64,000 nt of DNA. Origin: Kiloniella laminariae DSM 19542 (GTDB lineage: Bacteria; Pseudomonadota; Alphaproteobacteria; Kiloniellales; Kiloniellaceae). The notes beneath the pieces are model-generated. The model saw nothing but the letters and a program-made list of their open reading frames with translations. It did no database searches and was not told the origin of the DNA. The translations under genes and the position numbers were made by a program. Location: the NCBI RefSeq assembly GCF_000374005.1, contig NZ_KB893136.1, forward strand, positions 62,001 to 126,000. Direction: 5' to 3'. This document shows positions 10,012-19,250 of the stretch, piece after piece (position 1 is the first letter of the stretch; the number at the start of each line of letters is the position of its first letter).

Positions 10012-10087
10012 TCCGCGATAGCTCAGTTGGTAGAGCAGGTGACTGTTAATCACCTTGTCGCAGGTTCGAGTCCTGCTCGCGGAGCCA
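10012..10087 (+). tRNA. tRNA-Asn (GTT)
   Basis: A 76-nt cloverleaf with acceptor stem TCCGCGA/TCGCGGA, D-arm with AGCTCAGTTGGTAGAGC, anticodon stem GGTGA/TCACC, loop CTGTTAA giving anticodon GTT, T-loop TTCGAGT, discriminator G and encoded CCA. Confidence 0.98.
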
Positions 10088-10091
10088 ATAC

Positions 10092-10126
10092 AAACCCTGA
10101 CCGGGAAACTGGTCAGGGTTTTGTTT
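10092..10126 (+). terminator. tRNA-Asn terminator
   Basis: Hairpin AAACCCTGACC, 8-nt loop, GGTCAGGGTTT, followed by TGTTTT; it starts 5 bp after the tRNA 3' end. Confidence 0.85.
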
Positions 10127-10266
10127 TATATAGCCACTTTTCTCCCTGGCCCTTCCCTCATTAAAACAGTTTCTCCTGATCTGAAGCTTTGCAATTCCCT
10201 CCTGCCTTGGATAAACTCTGGCCTACAGATTAACCATAGAATTATAGCCCTGACAGGGGCATCAAT

Positions 10267-11217
10267 ATGCACTTCTTAAGACTGTTTTTTGTATTCTGTT
10301 CTCTATCATTCGTGACCCTTTATAGCTTTTCAGTAAAGGCCGAAGGGATTGTTTATGCACGGGCAGCACAGGAAGCCGAGGATAACGGCGACTACCCTCT
10401 GGCGATAAAATACTATAACGAAGCTCTGGCTGAAGGAGACCTCTCAACCAAGCTTCAGGCTTATGTGCATAATAATCTGGGTCTATTGCATCTTGAACTG
10501 GGAAACAGCGCAGAGGCCGAAACAGACTTCGGGAAGGCAGTCACCCTTCTCCCTGATTATGCTGATGCCTACCTCAACCTGACCAATCTCTACGCTGCTC
10601 AAAATAAGTTTGACGAGGCCTTGAATATTCTTAATCAGGCGCTGCTGCAGACTCCGGAAAACCCGGATCTTCTCCTGAACCGGGGCCTGATATTCAAGGA
10701 AAAGCACGAAACATCCGCTGCCTTGCAGGACATTTCGCAATCTATATTGATAGAGCCCTCAATCGGCGAGAGTCTCATTCAACCGGATAATGTATATCTG
10801 GGAAATTATATTGAACCCGCGACAATCGATCATTTTATCACCATTCTTTCTGAAGAACCTGATAGCCTTGATGCCTTTGTAAAGCGGGCTCATGCCTATC
10901 TCTGTACCGGATTCCTGGATCTGGCATTAACCGACACCGAATATGTGATTGAGCTTGAGCCACGCTCGTTCAAGGCATACACCACAAAAGGGATTATCCT
11001 TTATAGTCAGGGTGCCTATGACAAAGCCATCAGGGCTTTTGACAATGCCCAGCGCCTCGCCCCGAACGATCCCGAGATCTTTTATCTTCGGGGCAAGCTA
11101 TACAAAGGGCTGGGCGACAACAACAACGCCTCATTTGATTTTCAGATGGCTTTCAGCATCAATCGCCAAGACCCGCGCTATAGAAAAGAACTGCAGGATC
11201 TCGGTCTGATCAAATAG
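10267..11217 (+). CDS. Exported tetratricopeptide-repeat protein
   Basis: A 316-residue TPR protein of unknown role. Residues 1-25 form a signal peptide (basic-free start, hydrophobic FFVFCSLSFV core, cleavage near VKAEG). Repeats with the TPR pattern of small and aromatic residues follow: AAQEAEDNGDYPLAIKYYNE, then NNLGLLHLELGNSAEAETDF and LNLTNLYAAQNKFDEALNIL, and again near the C-terminus. No lipobox cysteine is visible, so it is likely periplasmic. AGGGG precedes the ATG at a good distance. TPR proteins act as scaffolds; no partner is obvious here. Confidence 0.85.
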   Translation: MHFLRLFFVFCSLSFVTLYSFSVKAEGIVYARAAQEAEDNGDYPLAIKYYNEALAEGDLSTKLQAYVHNNLGLLHLELGNSAEAETDFGKAVTLLPDYADAYLNLTNLYAAQNKFDEALNILNQALLQTPENPDLLLNRGLIFKEKHETSAALQDISQSILIEPSIGESLIQPDNVYLGNYIEPATIDHFITILSEEPDSLDAFVKRAHAYLCTGFLDLALTDTEYVIELEPRSFKAYTTKGIILYSQGAYDKAIRAFDNAQRLAPNDPEIFYLRGKLYKGLGDNNNASFDFQMAFSINRQDPRYRKELQDLGLIK

Positions 11218-11296
11218 CTGTCTCAGACAACTGTTCTTCAAAATTCGAGTGATCCGGTTTGAAGCTTTTTCAGAGATTTTACTTAATAGCCAGCAA

Positions 11297-11914
11297 TCAT
11301 TTTTTATCAAACAGCGCAGTAATACGCCTTTGCTGGGTAACATTTAAAGTTGGCCAGATCTTATCCATATTCTCTTTGGCTTCTTTGGCTCCGGAAAGAT
11401 AGGCGCGCCCATACCAGATATAGGCAGCTTCCTTTGGGTCCATATCTTGCGTTGTTTTCGGCATCATTCCCTGAACATACATCCAGGCCATAAGCTCCAT
11501 GGCATCCTTGTCGCCTGAATTGGCCTGCTTGGAGATCGCCTCAAGATCCTGCTTGTACAACACACCACTTTTAATATTCTTGGACGCCCCGATCTTCTTT
11601 TCCTGCAACTTGGCTGCCTCGAGCAGTCGTTGTGCTTCGGCTTGCTTGTTTTCAGCAAGCGTATCCCGGTACTCAGAAAATGAATTCGCGACATCAATCT
11701 GAACCGGCAAATCCGAGCACCAGGCTGGCGGGGTATAGTCAGCACCACATTGGTCCCAGTGTTGAAGCTTTGCAGCATCCGCCCAAACCGCAGCCGGAGT
11801 TTCCGTCTTTGCCTCGGCTTCAGTCGCAAGGGCACTGTTCGCCTGATTCAACATTAGAATCGAAAACGACAGCAGGCACAGCGTGCCGGGATATGAAAAG
11901 GACAACTTCCGCAT
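11297..11914 (-). CDS. Exported Sel1-like repeat protein, unknown function
   Basis: A 205-residue protein starting at MRKLSFSYPG, with a signal peptide (hydrophobic core TLCLLSFSILMLN) cleaved near SALATEA. The C-terminal part has a Sel1/TPR-like segment: GDKDAMELMAWMYVQGM, then PKEAAYIWYGRAYLSGAKEA, where alpha-helical pairs typically form protein-binding solenoids. Cys residues in WDQCGADYTPPAWC could form a disulfide in the periplasm. The upstream in-frame Met at 11971 would spoil the signal peptide. It converges with the TPR gene; no function can be assigned. Confidence 0.75.
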   Translation of the reverse strand: MRKLSFSYPGTLCLLSFSILMLNQANSALATEAEAKTETPAAVWADAAKLQHWDQCGADYTPPAWCSDLPVQIDVANSFSEYRDTLAENKQAEAQRLLEAAKLQEKKIGASKNIKSGVLYKQDLEAISKQANSGDKDAMELMAWMYVQGMMPKTTQDMDPKEAAYIWYGRAYLSGAKEAKENMDKIWPTLNVTQQRRITALFDKK

Positions 11915-12083
11915 GGTAGGTGATGATATCACGACAAACCTAAGATTATGTAAACAGCAAAAATAGTTCAAAATCAGGTGAATTACAGACCTGACAACAG
12001 CTTAACACTTCCTCAGTGCCTCTAATAGCCTTACACTTGCCCCGGGGACGGCTTTACAGCAAGCCAAGTGAACGGATCATTGT

Positions 12084-13418
12084 ATGAAGGATGAGCAGAA
12101 AGGCACGCATGAGCGGGTCAACCAGATCTGGGTTGACGATGCCATTGCGCTCCATCGTAAATATCTGGATGGTAGAAATGGCGGCACCCGCCTGTTTCTT
12201 TCTTTCAAAAACGCCCGGAAGTTAAAGTTTTCGGAACAAATACTGGATACAGCTGAAATGGTTGGGGCAGAGCTGGCAGAAGCCAATTTCAAGAAAACCA
12301 GTTTGGCTCGGGTCAACCTTTTTGGCGCCAACCTTTCTAATGCAGATATGAGAGGTTGTTCTCTGATTAAAAGCGACTTGCGCGGTGTTTGCCTGGAGAA
12401 CGCAGATCTCGAAAATGCCTCCCTTGCCGCAGCAGACGTGCGAAACGGTTTTATTCTTATCCGCAAGCCTGATGGAACCTACGTGCCGGTCAAGAATGAC
12501 GAGGCCACCAGCTTTGACGGGATAAATCTTAAAGATGCAGATCTGAGCGATGCCAAGCTGGGACGCGTAATCGGCCGGAGAACCAACCTGACCAACGTCA
12601 ACTTTCGAAACGCTGATCTGACGGGCGCTGTTATGTCCAATTCCGATGTTAGTGGTTCGATCTTTATCGGTGCCAACCTGACCAATGCAGATTTCAGTGG
12701 CTGTGTCTTTCACGGTGCAAATTTGAGCGGCGCAATGCTGAACAACACCAATCTGGAGGGGGCTGACCTTACTGCAGCCCATTTCAGCAACAATGATCTG
12801 GGATACGCCAATACAACCAATACAAGCCTCCCCCGCAGTCTCGACGCCCTTGATCATACTTTGCGTGAACTGCTCGAAAGCCATCTCTTGTGGATTAATT
12901 CCTTAGGGCAAAAAGGCCGGCAAGCAGATTTGACCAAGTACGATCTACAGGCGACCGACTTTGCCGGTATAAACCTGCAGGCAGCAGAACTGTCTTTTAG
13001 TAACCTGTCCAACTGTACTTTTCTCGCAAGCCGCCTGAACATGGCCAACCTGAGCCAGGCCATGGCCCTTAATAGTGATTTCAGTGATACAGACATGCGC
13101 GGTATCAAACTGGAAAGCGCCAATCTGACCGGGGCCAGCTTGCGCCATGCCCGCCTTTCTCCCATGGTCATTCTTGGAACACAGGGGCAAAAGGTTGCGG
13201 CCAACCTGAAAAGCTCGTGTCTTGATCAGGCTGATCTGGAAAATGCTGATCTTAGCCATGCTGATCTTACTGGCGCACGTATTCGCCTTGCCAACCTCAC
13301 GAACACCAACCTCTCCCACACCAAATGTCTGGATGTTGACTTCACCGGAGCAGATCTGCGTACAGCCAACCTCACAGGTGCCGACCTGCGTGGTTGCAAG
13401 GGATTAATTTTACCATAG
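12084..13418 (+). CDS. Pentapeptide-repeat protein
   Basis: A 444-residue protein made mostly of A(D/N)LxX repeats that would fold into a right-handed quadrilateral beta-helix; examples are ANLSNADMRG, ANLTNADFSG and ADLRTANLTG. The repeat run is interrupted around residues 250-285 by a helical segment (LRELLESHLLWINS), followed by GRQADL restarting the helix. A related H..Y(L)...G motif precedes the first repeats, suggesting two duplicated modules. There is no signal peptide. Some family members mimic DNA (gyrase protection), but most are uncharacterised. It is flanked by unrelated genes. Confidence 0.88.
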   Translation: MKDEQKGTHERVNQIWVDDAIALHRKYLDGRNGGTRLFLSFKNARKLKFSEQILDTAEMVGAELAEANFKKTSLARVNLFGANLSNADMRGCSLIKSDLRGVCLENADLENASLAAADVRNGFILIRKPDGTYVPVKNDEATSFDGINLKDADLSDAKLGRVIGRRTNLTNVNFRNADLTGAVMSNSDVSGSIFIGANLTNADFSGCVFHGANLSGAMLNNTNLEGADLTAAHFSNNDLGYANTTNTSLPRSLDALDHTLRELLESHLLWINSLGQKGRQADLTKYDLQATDFAGINLQAAELSFSNLSNCTFLASRLNMANLSQAMALNSDFSDTDMRGIKLESANLTGASLRHARLSPMVILGTQGQKVAANLKSSCLDQADLENADLSHADLTGARIRLANLTNTNLSHTKCLDVDFTGADLRTANLTGADLRGCKGLILP

Positions 13419-13503
13419 CCAAATAACAACACTAAAATAATGTTAATATTTTATTTTCACACTGCATCTTGTAATTTTATCAATTAGGTCATAGTTTCAT
13501 CCC

Positions 13504-14136
13504 ATGAAAACGAATGTTATGAAAACCGGAAGCATGAATACAACGGGGACAATAGAAGTCATCGAAAAAACCACCCCTTTCCAGGGGTATTTTCGTATTG
13601 ATCGCTACCGTTTCCGCCACAGCCTGTTTAACGGCGGACTGTCCGGAGAAATTACCCGCGAAGTTTTCGAACGCGGCCATGCAGCAGCTGTTTTGCCTTT
13701 TGATCCCAAAACCGGGGAAATTATTCTGATTGAACAGTTTCGGGCAGGCGCACTGGCCGCTTCCATGCCTCCCTGGCTACTTGAGGTCATTGCCGGGATC
13801 ATCGAGGAGAATGAAACACCCGAAAATATGAGTCACCGCGAGGCTCAGGAAGAAGCTGGTTGTCACTTGGGAAGGCTCAAGAAAATCGGTACTTTTCTGA
13901 TGACACCTGGGGGAAGCTCAGAAACAATTACCCTGTTTTGCGGAGAGACGCTGCAGCAAGAACAGCGCAGCTCCTATGGTCTGGAAGAAGAAGGCGAGGA
14001 TATCCGCACCCACAAGATGAAAGCAGAAGAGGCATTCCTGCTCCTGAGTGAGGGTGCCATCACCAATGCAATTACAGCTATTGCCCTTCAATGGCTCGAG
14101 CTCAATCAAAAACAACTCGTCAAGGAATGGCAATAG
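13504..14136 (+). CDS. Nudix hydrolase, ADP-ribose pyrophosphatase type
   Basis: A 210-residue Nudix enzyme likely to cleave ADP-ribose or another nucleoside diphosphate derivative. The Nudix box begins at about residue 98: GIIEENETPENMSHREAQEE, then AGC, matching GX5EX7REUXEEXGU completely. The preceding IILIEQFRAGAL and following TPGGSSE fit the NudF/TrgB-like subfamily. Several in-frame ATGs (13504, 13519, 13534) exist; MNTTGTIEVIEK at 13534 is a plausible shorter start. cysK follows 99 bp downstream; a Nudix-cysK pair is known from the Rhodobacter trgAB-cysK tellurite-resistance locus. Confidence 0.88.
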   Translation: MKTNVMKTGSMNTTGTIEVIEKTTPFQGYFRIDRYRFRHSLFNGGLSGEITREVFERGHAAAVLPFDPKTGEIILIEQFRAGALAASMPPWLLEVIAGIIEENETPENMSHREAQEEAGCHLGRLKKIGTFLMTPGGSSETITLFCGETLQQEQRSSYGLEEEGEDIRTHKMKAEEAFLLLSEGAITNAITAIALQWLELNQKQLVKEWQ

Positions 14137-14235
14137 ATTCGGGCGACTGAACATTGAAAAACGCGAAAGCCTGGCAGAAGATAATACTATATTCGTTTAT
14201 AATGATTTGAATAAATCACTAACCCATACCAATGG

Positions 14236-15246
14236 ATGACAAAGATGGACATTCGCAACGGTTTTATTGAAAGCATCGGGAACACGCCTCTTATTCGCCT
14301 CAAGCGGGCTTCAGAAGAGACAGGCTGTGAAATTCTGGGCAAAGCCGAATTTCTCAATCCCGGTGGATCAGTTAAAGACCGCGCAGCCTGGGCTATTGTC
14401 AAGGATGCCGAAGAAAAAGGCATCCTCAAGCCTGGTGGTGTAATTGTTGAAGGCACTGCGGGGAATACCGGCATTGGTTTGGCACTCGTCGCCAGAGCCC
14501 GGGGCTACCGCTGTGCGATTGTCATTCCTGAAACCCAGTCCCAGGAAAAGAAAGACATGCTGCGTCTTTGCGGCGCGGATCTCTACGAGGTTCCTGCTGC
14601 ACCTTATAAAGACCCCAACAACTACGTGCATTACTCACAGCGTCTGGCACAGGAACTGGCCGGCAGCGAACCCAATGGAGTCATCTGGGCCAACCAGTTT
14701 GACAATGTGGCAAACCGTCAGGGACATATCGAAACCACCGCACAGGAAATCTGGAAACAGACGGACGGTAAGGTAGATGCCTACGTCAGTGCAGTAGGTA
14801 CCGGCGGCACACTTGCTGGCGTTTCCATCGGCCTGAAGGAACATAACAAGGACGTGGTGATTGGTCTGGCAGACCCCCATGGCGCAGCCCTGTTCAATTA
14901 CTACAAACACGGCGAACTGAAATCAGAGGGCTCCTCCATTACTGAAGGTATTGGTCAGGGGCGTATTACCGCCAACCTGCAAGGCGCTGTAATTGACGAA
15001 GCCTTCCGAATCAGTGATGCGGAAGCCGTTCCCCTGATTTTCAAGCTCTTTGAAGAAGAAGCTCTTTGCCTTGGCGGCTCCAGCGGTATCAACATTGCCG
15101 GGGCCATGGCTCTGGCCCGTAAAATGGGACCCGGCCATACTATTGTCACCATGCTCTGCGATCTGGGAACGCGCTATACCAGCAAACTCTATAACGCCGC
15201 CTTCCTCAAGGAACATGGTTTTCCAGTGCCCAAGTGGGTTTCCTGA
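14236..15246 (+). CDS. cysK: Cysteine synthase A (O-acetylserine sulfhydrylase)
   Basis: CysK joins O-acetylserine and sulfide to give cysteine, using pyridoxal phosphate. The 336-residue protein has SIGNTPLIRL, the PLP-lysine motif NPGGSVKDRAA, the substrate loop EGTAGNTGIGLA and the glycine-rich phosphate loop VGTGGTLAGVS. It belongs to the longer alphaproteobacterial variant rather than the 320-residue enterobacterial type. The start may be 14236 or the Met at 14245. It lies between the Nudix gene and an alaX gene on the same strand and ends before a clear terminator. Confidence 0.94.
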   Translation: MTKMDIRNGFIESIGNTPLIRLKRASEETGCEILGKAEFLNPGGSVKDRAAWAIVKDAEEKGILKPGGVIVEGTAGNTGIGLALVARARGYRCAIVIPETQSQEKKDMLRLCGADLYEVPAAPYKDPNNYVHYSQRLAQELAGSEPNGVIWANQFDNVANRQGHIETTAQEIWKQTDGKVDAYVSAVGTGGTLAGVSIGLKEHNKDVVIGLADPHGAALFNYYKHGELKSEGSSITEGIGQGRITANLQGAVIDEAFRISDAEAVPLIFKLFEEEALCLGGSSGINIAGAMALARKMGPGHTIVTMLCDLGTRYTSKLYNAAFLKEHGFPVPKWVS

Positions 15247-15276
15247 TTACTATAGATCGCGATTGCCCCATTCTGT

Positions 15277-15304
15277 ACAAAGGCTGCATCACTGCAGCCT
15301 TTGT
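15277..15304 (+). terminator. cysK terminator
   Basis: A 12-bp perfect stem ACAAAGGCTGCA/TGCAGCCTTTGT with a 4-nt loop, about 30 bp after the cysK stop and followed by a T-rich stretch. Confidence 0.8.
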
Positions 15305-15471
15305 TGTTTCAGCCTTCTTGTAAACAACACAGAAACAACATTTTTCTGGGGATTAACGCTACTCCTTCTCTAGATCACATGATAACTTTTCCGCTCGCTA
15401 TACTGTTAACAGTGTCCAACAGCCCTGGCTCGCGGATGCACTCATATCTCTTTACCTTACCCGAGGAATCC

Positions 15472-16182
15472 ATGGAGCTTCTATTTTACAAGGATGCCTA
15501 TCTGAAATCCTGTCATGCCACTATAACCTACGCCCAGGATGGTATTATTCGCCTGGACAAAACCATCTTTTACCCCACTGGGGGCGGGCAACCGGGTGAT
15601 CGTGGCTGGATCGAAACAGAAACAGGCGATCGTGTTGAAATCATTGAAGCCAGAAAAGGCGAGAATCATGAGGACATTATCCTCGTACTCAAGGAAAATG
15701 TGCCTCTCCCTGCTGTCGGGTCAAGTATAACAGCAGAGCTTGACTGGGAATATCGTTATGGACACATGAAAATACACAGCTGTCTGCATCTTCTCTGCGC
15801 CTCGGTTGTCGGGGATGTTACCGGAGGGCAGATCAGTGCCAATAAAGGCCGTCTGGATTTTAACCTGCCCGATACCCAGATTGACAAGGAAAGCCTTGAG
15901 GCAAGCATTAACAGACTGATCGCGGAAGATCACCCGATCACCCAGGACTGGATCAGCGATCAGGAGCTTGATACCAATCCAACACTGGTACGCACCATGT
16001 CGGTAAAACCACCCAGGGGATCAGGAAAAATTCGTCTGGTCAGGATTGGTGAAACCGTCGACCTTCAGCCCTGTGGTGGAACACATGTGAAAAGTACCGG
16101 CGAGATCGGTCCGGTCAGGATCGGCAAGATTGAAAACAAGGGCAAACAGAACCGCCGCATCAACCTCACTTTTGCAGATTAA
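15472..16182 (+). CDS. Alanyl-tRNA editing protein AlaX
   Basis: A stand-alone editing domain homologous to that of AlaRS; it deacylates Ser- or Gly-tRNA-Ala in trans. The 236-residue protein begins MELLFYKDAYLK and shows the TIFYPTGGGQPGDRG motif, a zinc-site histidine cluster in HMKIHSCLHLL and the second metal motif CGGTHV near the C-terminus. I chose the ATG at 15472 because CGAGGA lies just upstream and the family begins there; the frame is open further upstream but that part looks non-coding. The sulfurtransferase gene follows after 48 bp. Confidence 0.9.
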   Translation: MELLFYKDAYLKSCHATITYAQDGIIRLDKTIFYPTGGGQPGDRGWIETETGDRVEIIEARKGENHEDIILVLKENVPLPAVGSSITAELDWEYRYGHMKIHSCLHLLCASVVGDVTGGQISANKGRLDFNLPDTQIDKESLEASINRLIAEDHPITQDWISDQELDTNPTLVRTMSVKPPRGSGKIRLVRIGETVDLQPCGGTHVKSTGEIGPVRIGKIENKGKQNRRINLTFAD

Positions 16183-16230
16183 TCCCAAACCGGGTCAAAC
16201 CGCCCAGATTAAGAATAAGGAAGAACAGAT

Positions 16231-17082
16231 ATGCATGACGGCCTGTCCCCCCTGGTTTCAACTCAATGGTTACAAGATCACCTCTCGGCGCCAGATGTCA
16301 GAGTTGTCGACGGTACCTACTACCTTCCCAACGAGAACAAAAATGCCCGGGAGCTCTATCAGGACAGTCATATAGAAAATGCCGTCTTCTTCGATATTGA
16401 TGATATCTGTGCCGATGACAGCTCCCTGCCCCATATGTTGCCTTCAGAAATAAAATTTGCCTCCAGAGTACGAAAGCTCGGCCTGGGAGATGGCAACCGG
16501 ATTGTTGTTTATGACCAGAGAGGACTCTTCAGTGCTGCAAGGGTCTGGTGGATGTTCAAACTGTTCGGGCACCGCGATGTCGCCGTTCTGGATGGCGGTC
16601 TTCCAAAATGGCTTAAGGAATCCCGACCCGTTGATGACAACAGGGTGTACCCGGAAGAACGCCACTTCACCCCTCGGTTCAATAACTTCCTGGTGCGTGA
16701 CAAGGAACAGATCCTGCGTAATCTGACGACAGGGCGGGAGCAAGTGCTTGATGCCCGAGCAGCTGAACGTTTCAGCGGTTCAGTCGCAGAACCACGGGCT
16801 GGTTTGCGTTCAGGTCATATCCCTGGGAGCAAAAATCTGCCCTTCACCCGCCTGCACAGCCCAGAAGGCAGCCTTAAACCTGCCTCTGAATTAAAAATTA
16901 TCTTCGAAGAATCTGGTATTGACTATAACAAACCCGTCATTACCTCTTGCGGATCTGGCGTCACAGCCGCAGTGCTTGCTCTTGGTCTTGAGCTTACGGG
17001 GCACAAATCCGTTTCTCTCTATGATGGGTCCTGGTCCGAGTGGGGACTGGAAGGAGAAACACCTGTAGAAACAGGTTCATAG
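16231..17082 (+). CDS. sseA: 3-mercaptopyruvate sulfurtransferase
   Basis: Transfers sulfur from 3-mercaptopyruvate to thiol acceptors or cyanide. The 283-residue protein has two rhodanese domains: an inactive N-terminal one (LVSTQWLQDHL, then VRVVDGTYYLP) and a catalytic C-terminal one. The active-site loop is CGSGVT with Cys240, the loop typical of mercaptopyruvate rather than thiosulfate enzymes. AGGAAGAACAG precedes the ATG. It follows alaX closely and is near cysK, consistent with a sulfur-metabolism neighbourhood. Confidence 0.93.
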   Translation: MHDGLSPLVSTQWLQDHLSAPDVRVVDGTYYLPNENKNARELYQDSHIENAVFFDIDDICADDSSLPHMLPSEIKFASRVRKLGLGDGNRIVVYDQRGLFSAARVWWMFKLFGHRDVAVLDGGLPKWLKESRPVDDNRVYPEERHFTPRFNNFLVRDKEQILRNLTTGREQVLDARAAERFSGSVAEPRAGLRSGHIPGSKNLPFTRLHSPEGSLKPASELKIIFEESGIDYNKPVITSCGSGVTAAVLALGLELTGHKSVSLYDGSWSEWGLEGETPVETGS

Positions 17083-17125
17083 TTTCCTCCTTCAACCCTC
17101 TTTCCTCCCATACTATCGGTTATTT

Positions 17126-18589
17126 ATGAAACCTGCCTCTCCACAACAGCCCCGGACATTAAACGCCCGCTTTACCTCTGGCAGCATTCTGCGACATGTC
17201 ATCTCCATGACGGCGGCAACATCTATTGGCCTTATGTCAATTTTCTTTGTCGAGCTGGCAGATATGTATTTTATCAGTCTGCTTGGGGAAGAGGCACTTG
17301 CAGCCGCTGTTGGTTTCTCAGGGGCCATTACTTTCTTTGTTTTCTCTATCAGTATTGGACTCTCAATTGGTCTTGCTGCCGTGGTTGCCCGGGTGATTGG
17401 CGAAGGCCGGAGCGATCAGGCCAAACGAACAGTTTTTAACGGGCTTGTAGTTTCTTTTGTTCTGATGGGCATTATTGCCCTGCCGGTGTTTTTTTACACC
17501 AGAGAACTATTGATGTTGGTTGGGGCCGAAGGTCAGGCTCTCGTCTACGGTATCAGATACATGCAGATTATTGTGCCCTCCCTGCCTGTGATTGCCATTG
17601 GTATGTCGATGGGGGCCGTACTCCGGGCGATTGGTGAAGCCAAGGCTTCAATGATCTCCACCGTCGCTGCAGGTGTTATAAATGCCCTGCTCGACCCCTT
17701 CCTGATCTTTACACTGGATATGCATATTGAAGGGGCAGCCACTGCAACACTGATTGCTCGCCTGGTGATGGTCATAATCGCAGCTGTAAATCTCGGCCGA
17801 TATATGGGGGTATCTGTTTTCTGGCCTCAGGGAGGATTGTATCACGATATTCTTGCGATCAGCAGAATAGCCCTGCCCGCCTCTCTCACCAGCCTGGCAA
17901 CACCCTTCGCCAACTCCTATGTAACCACCTCCGTTGCCCACCATGGTTCTGATGCCGTTGCTGGCCTCGCCATCATCAGCCGAATTATACCTTTCGCTTT
18001 TGGCGCAGTATTTGCCCTGTCAGCAGCAATAGGCCCCATTGTCGGCCAGAATATAGGCGCAGGAGCCACAGGGAGAGTACAGGATGCACTCAAAAGCTCT
18101 CTTTTGGTGATCACAGGAGTGGTTTTTGCCACCTCAACCCTGCTGGCTCTTTCTGCCAGACAGATTGGCGAACTCTTCAGTGTCACAGGACTAAGTGCTG
18201 AACTGGTAGGCTTTTTCTGTATATTTGTTTCCTGGAGTTTCGTCTTCACCGGTGCGCAGTTCATCGCCAATGCAACCTTTAACAATATCAATCTCGCTCC
18301 CTGGTCCACCTTTGCCAACTGGGGAAAAGCTACACTGGGCACGGTTCCCTTCATCTGGTTGGGAGACTATTATGCCGGGGCAAAGGGAATCATTGCCGGG
18401 CAGGCCATCGGCGCTGTTATCTTTGGCACGATAAGTTTTATTGTGGCTTACAGGGTTGTTAAGCGTCCCGTAAAAGAAAAAGGCCCCCAGTATTTTGGCG
18501 CAATGCTGCCTGCTGTATTATCCCAGTTTGGCTGGCAAAGATTTCTTGAAGAGCGCTGGCGTGTCGAAGAAAAAAAACGTGACAAATAA
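17126..18589 (+). CDS. MATE family efflux transporter
   Basis: A 487-residue polytopic membrane protein of the multi-antimicrobial extrusion family, which exports cationic drugs and metabolites in exchange for Na+ or H+. The sequence shows about twelve hydrophobic segments in two homologous halves, with the MATE-type opening SIGLMSIFFVELADMYFISL and a repeat of this pattern in the second half (GLAIISRIIPFAFGAVFALS). The C-terminal tail is basic (EERWRVEEKKRDK). The GNAT gene follows directly. The substrate is unknown. Confidence 0.9.
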   Translation: MKPASPQQPRTLNARFTSGSILRHVISMTAATSIGLMSIFFVELADMYFISLLGEEALAAAVGFSGAITFFVFSISIGLSIGLAAVVARVIGEGRSDQAKRTVFNGLVVSFVLMGIIALPVFFYTRELLMLVGAEGQALVYGIRYMQIIVPSLPVIAIGMSMGAVLRAIGEAKASMISTVAAGVINALLDPFLIFTLDMHIEGAATATLIARLVMVIIAAVNLGRYMGVSVFWPQGGLYHDILAISRIALPASLTSLATPFANSYVTTSVAHHGSDAVAGLAIISRIIPFAFGAVFALSAAIGPIVGQNIGAGATGRVQDALKSSLLVITGVVFATSTLLALSARQIGELFSVTGLSAELVGFFCIFVSWSFVFTGAQFIANATFNNINLAPWSTFANWGKATLGTVPFIWLGDYYAGAKGIIAGQAIGAVIFGTISFIVAYRVVKRPVKEKGPQYFGAMLPAVLSQFGWQRFLEERWRVEEKKRDK

Positions 18590-18648
18590 CCTTGGCTCAC
18601 CATCTTCAACAGAGCGACTATAACAGATTAGGTGAAACGAGTTTTTAT

Positions 18649-19239
18649 ATGGCACCGAAAAACACCTCCTCCGGGAAAGAGATCGATGGACTGCTTGATG
18701 TAACTGTCACCTATCTTGAAATGTATGCTCGCCCGCAGAAATTGATGCTCAATTCTCCCTACAGCAACAAGACGTCACTCGTCCGGGCCTATAAGCCAAC
18801 CATCTCGTTTTATCGTTACCTTTACAACAGCGTTGGCTCCCCATGGCTCTGGTGGGAACGCCGTGTTATGCCGGACGAGACATTACAGAAAATTATTTCC
18901 GACGAAGCTGTGGAAATTTACGTGCTCTATTTTGAAGGAGTGCCCGCAGGATATGCAGAACTTGATCGTAGAAATGAACCTGTAATTGACCTTGCCTATA
19001 TGGGGCTCATTCCGGAATTTACCGGCTGCAAGCTGGGACCTTATCTCTTATCAGCTATCATTGATATCGCCTGGAGTTACGCGCCGGAGAAACTGTCCGT
19101 CAACACCTGCACACTCGACCACCCAAAAGCACTGGGGCTATATCAACGCTGTGGTTTCACCCCTGTTGAGCAAAAGATAAAATCGATAGAAGACCCCCGT
19201 TTGATATCCCTTCCTTCATTTCAATCGGGAACCGATTAA
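18649..19239 (+). CDS. GNAT family N-acetyltransferase
   Basis: A 196-residue acetyltransferase. The acetyl-CoA site is in the LAYMGLIPEFTGCKLGPYLL segment (variant R/QxxGxG/A loop), and the C-terminal half has the usual NTCTLDHPKALGLYQRCGF motif. Three starts are possible: a TTG at 18592, 3 bp after the MATE stop, giving 215 residues; this ATG, with AGGTG 14 bases upstream; or a later Met. The frame almost abuts the MATE gene, so the two are probably cotranscribed. The substrate is unknown. Confidence 0.8.
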   Translation: MAPKNTSSGKEIDGLLDVTVTYLEMYARPQKLMLNSPYSNKTSLVRAYKPTISFYRYLYNSVGSPWLWWERRVMPDETLQKIISDEAVEIYVLYFEGVPAGYAELDRRNEPVIDLAYMGLIPEFTGCKLGPYLLSAIIDIAWSYAPEKLSVNTCTLDHPKALGLYQRCGFTPVEQKIKSIEDPRLISLPSFQSGTD

Positions 19240-19250
19240 AAGACCTAACG

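Noticed and set aside
18592-18648. TTG start for the GNAT gene
   Set aside because: Possible but not preferred: TTG is a rare start and no ribosome site is visible inside the MATE gene end; kept only as an alternative.
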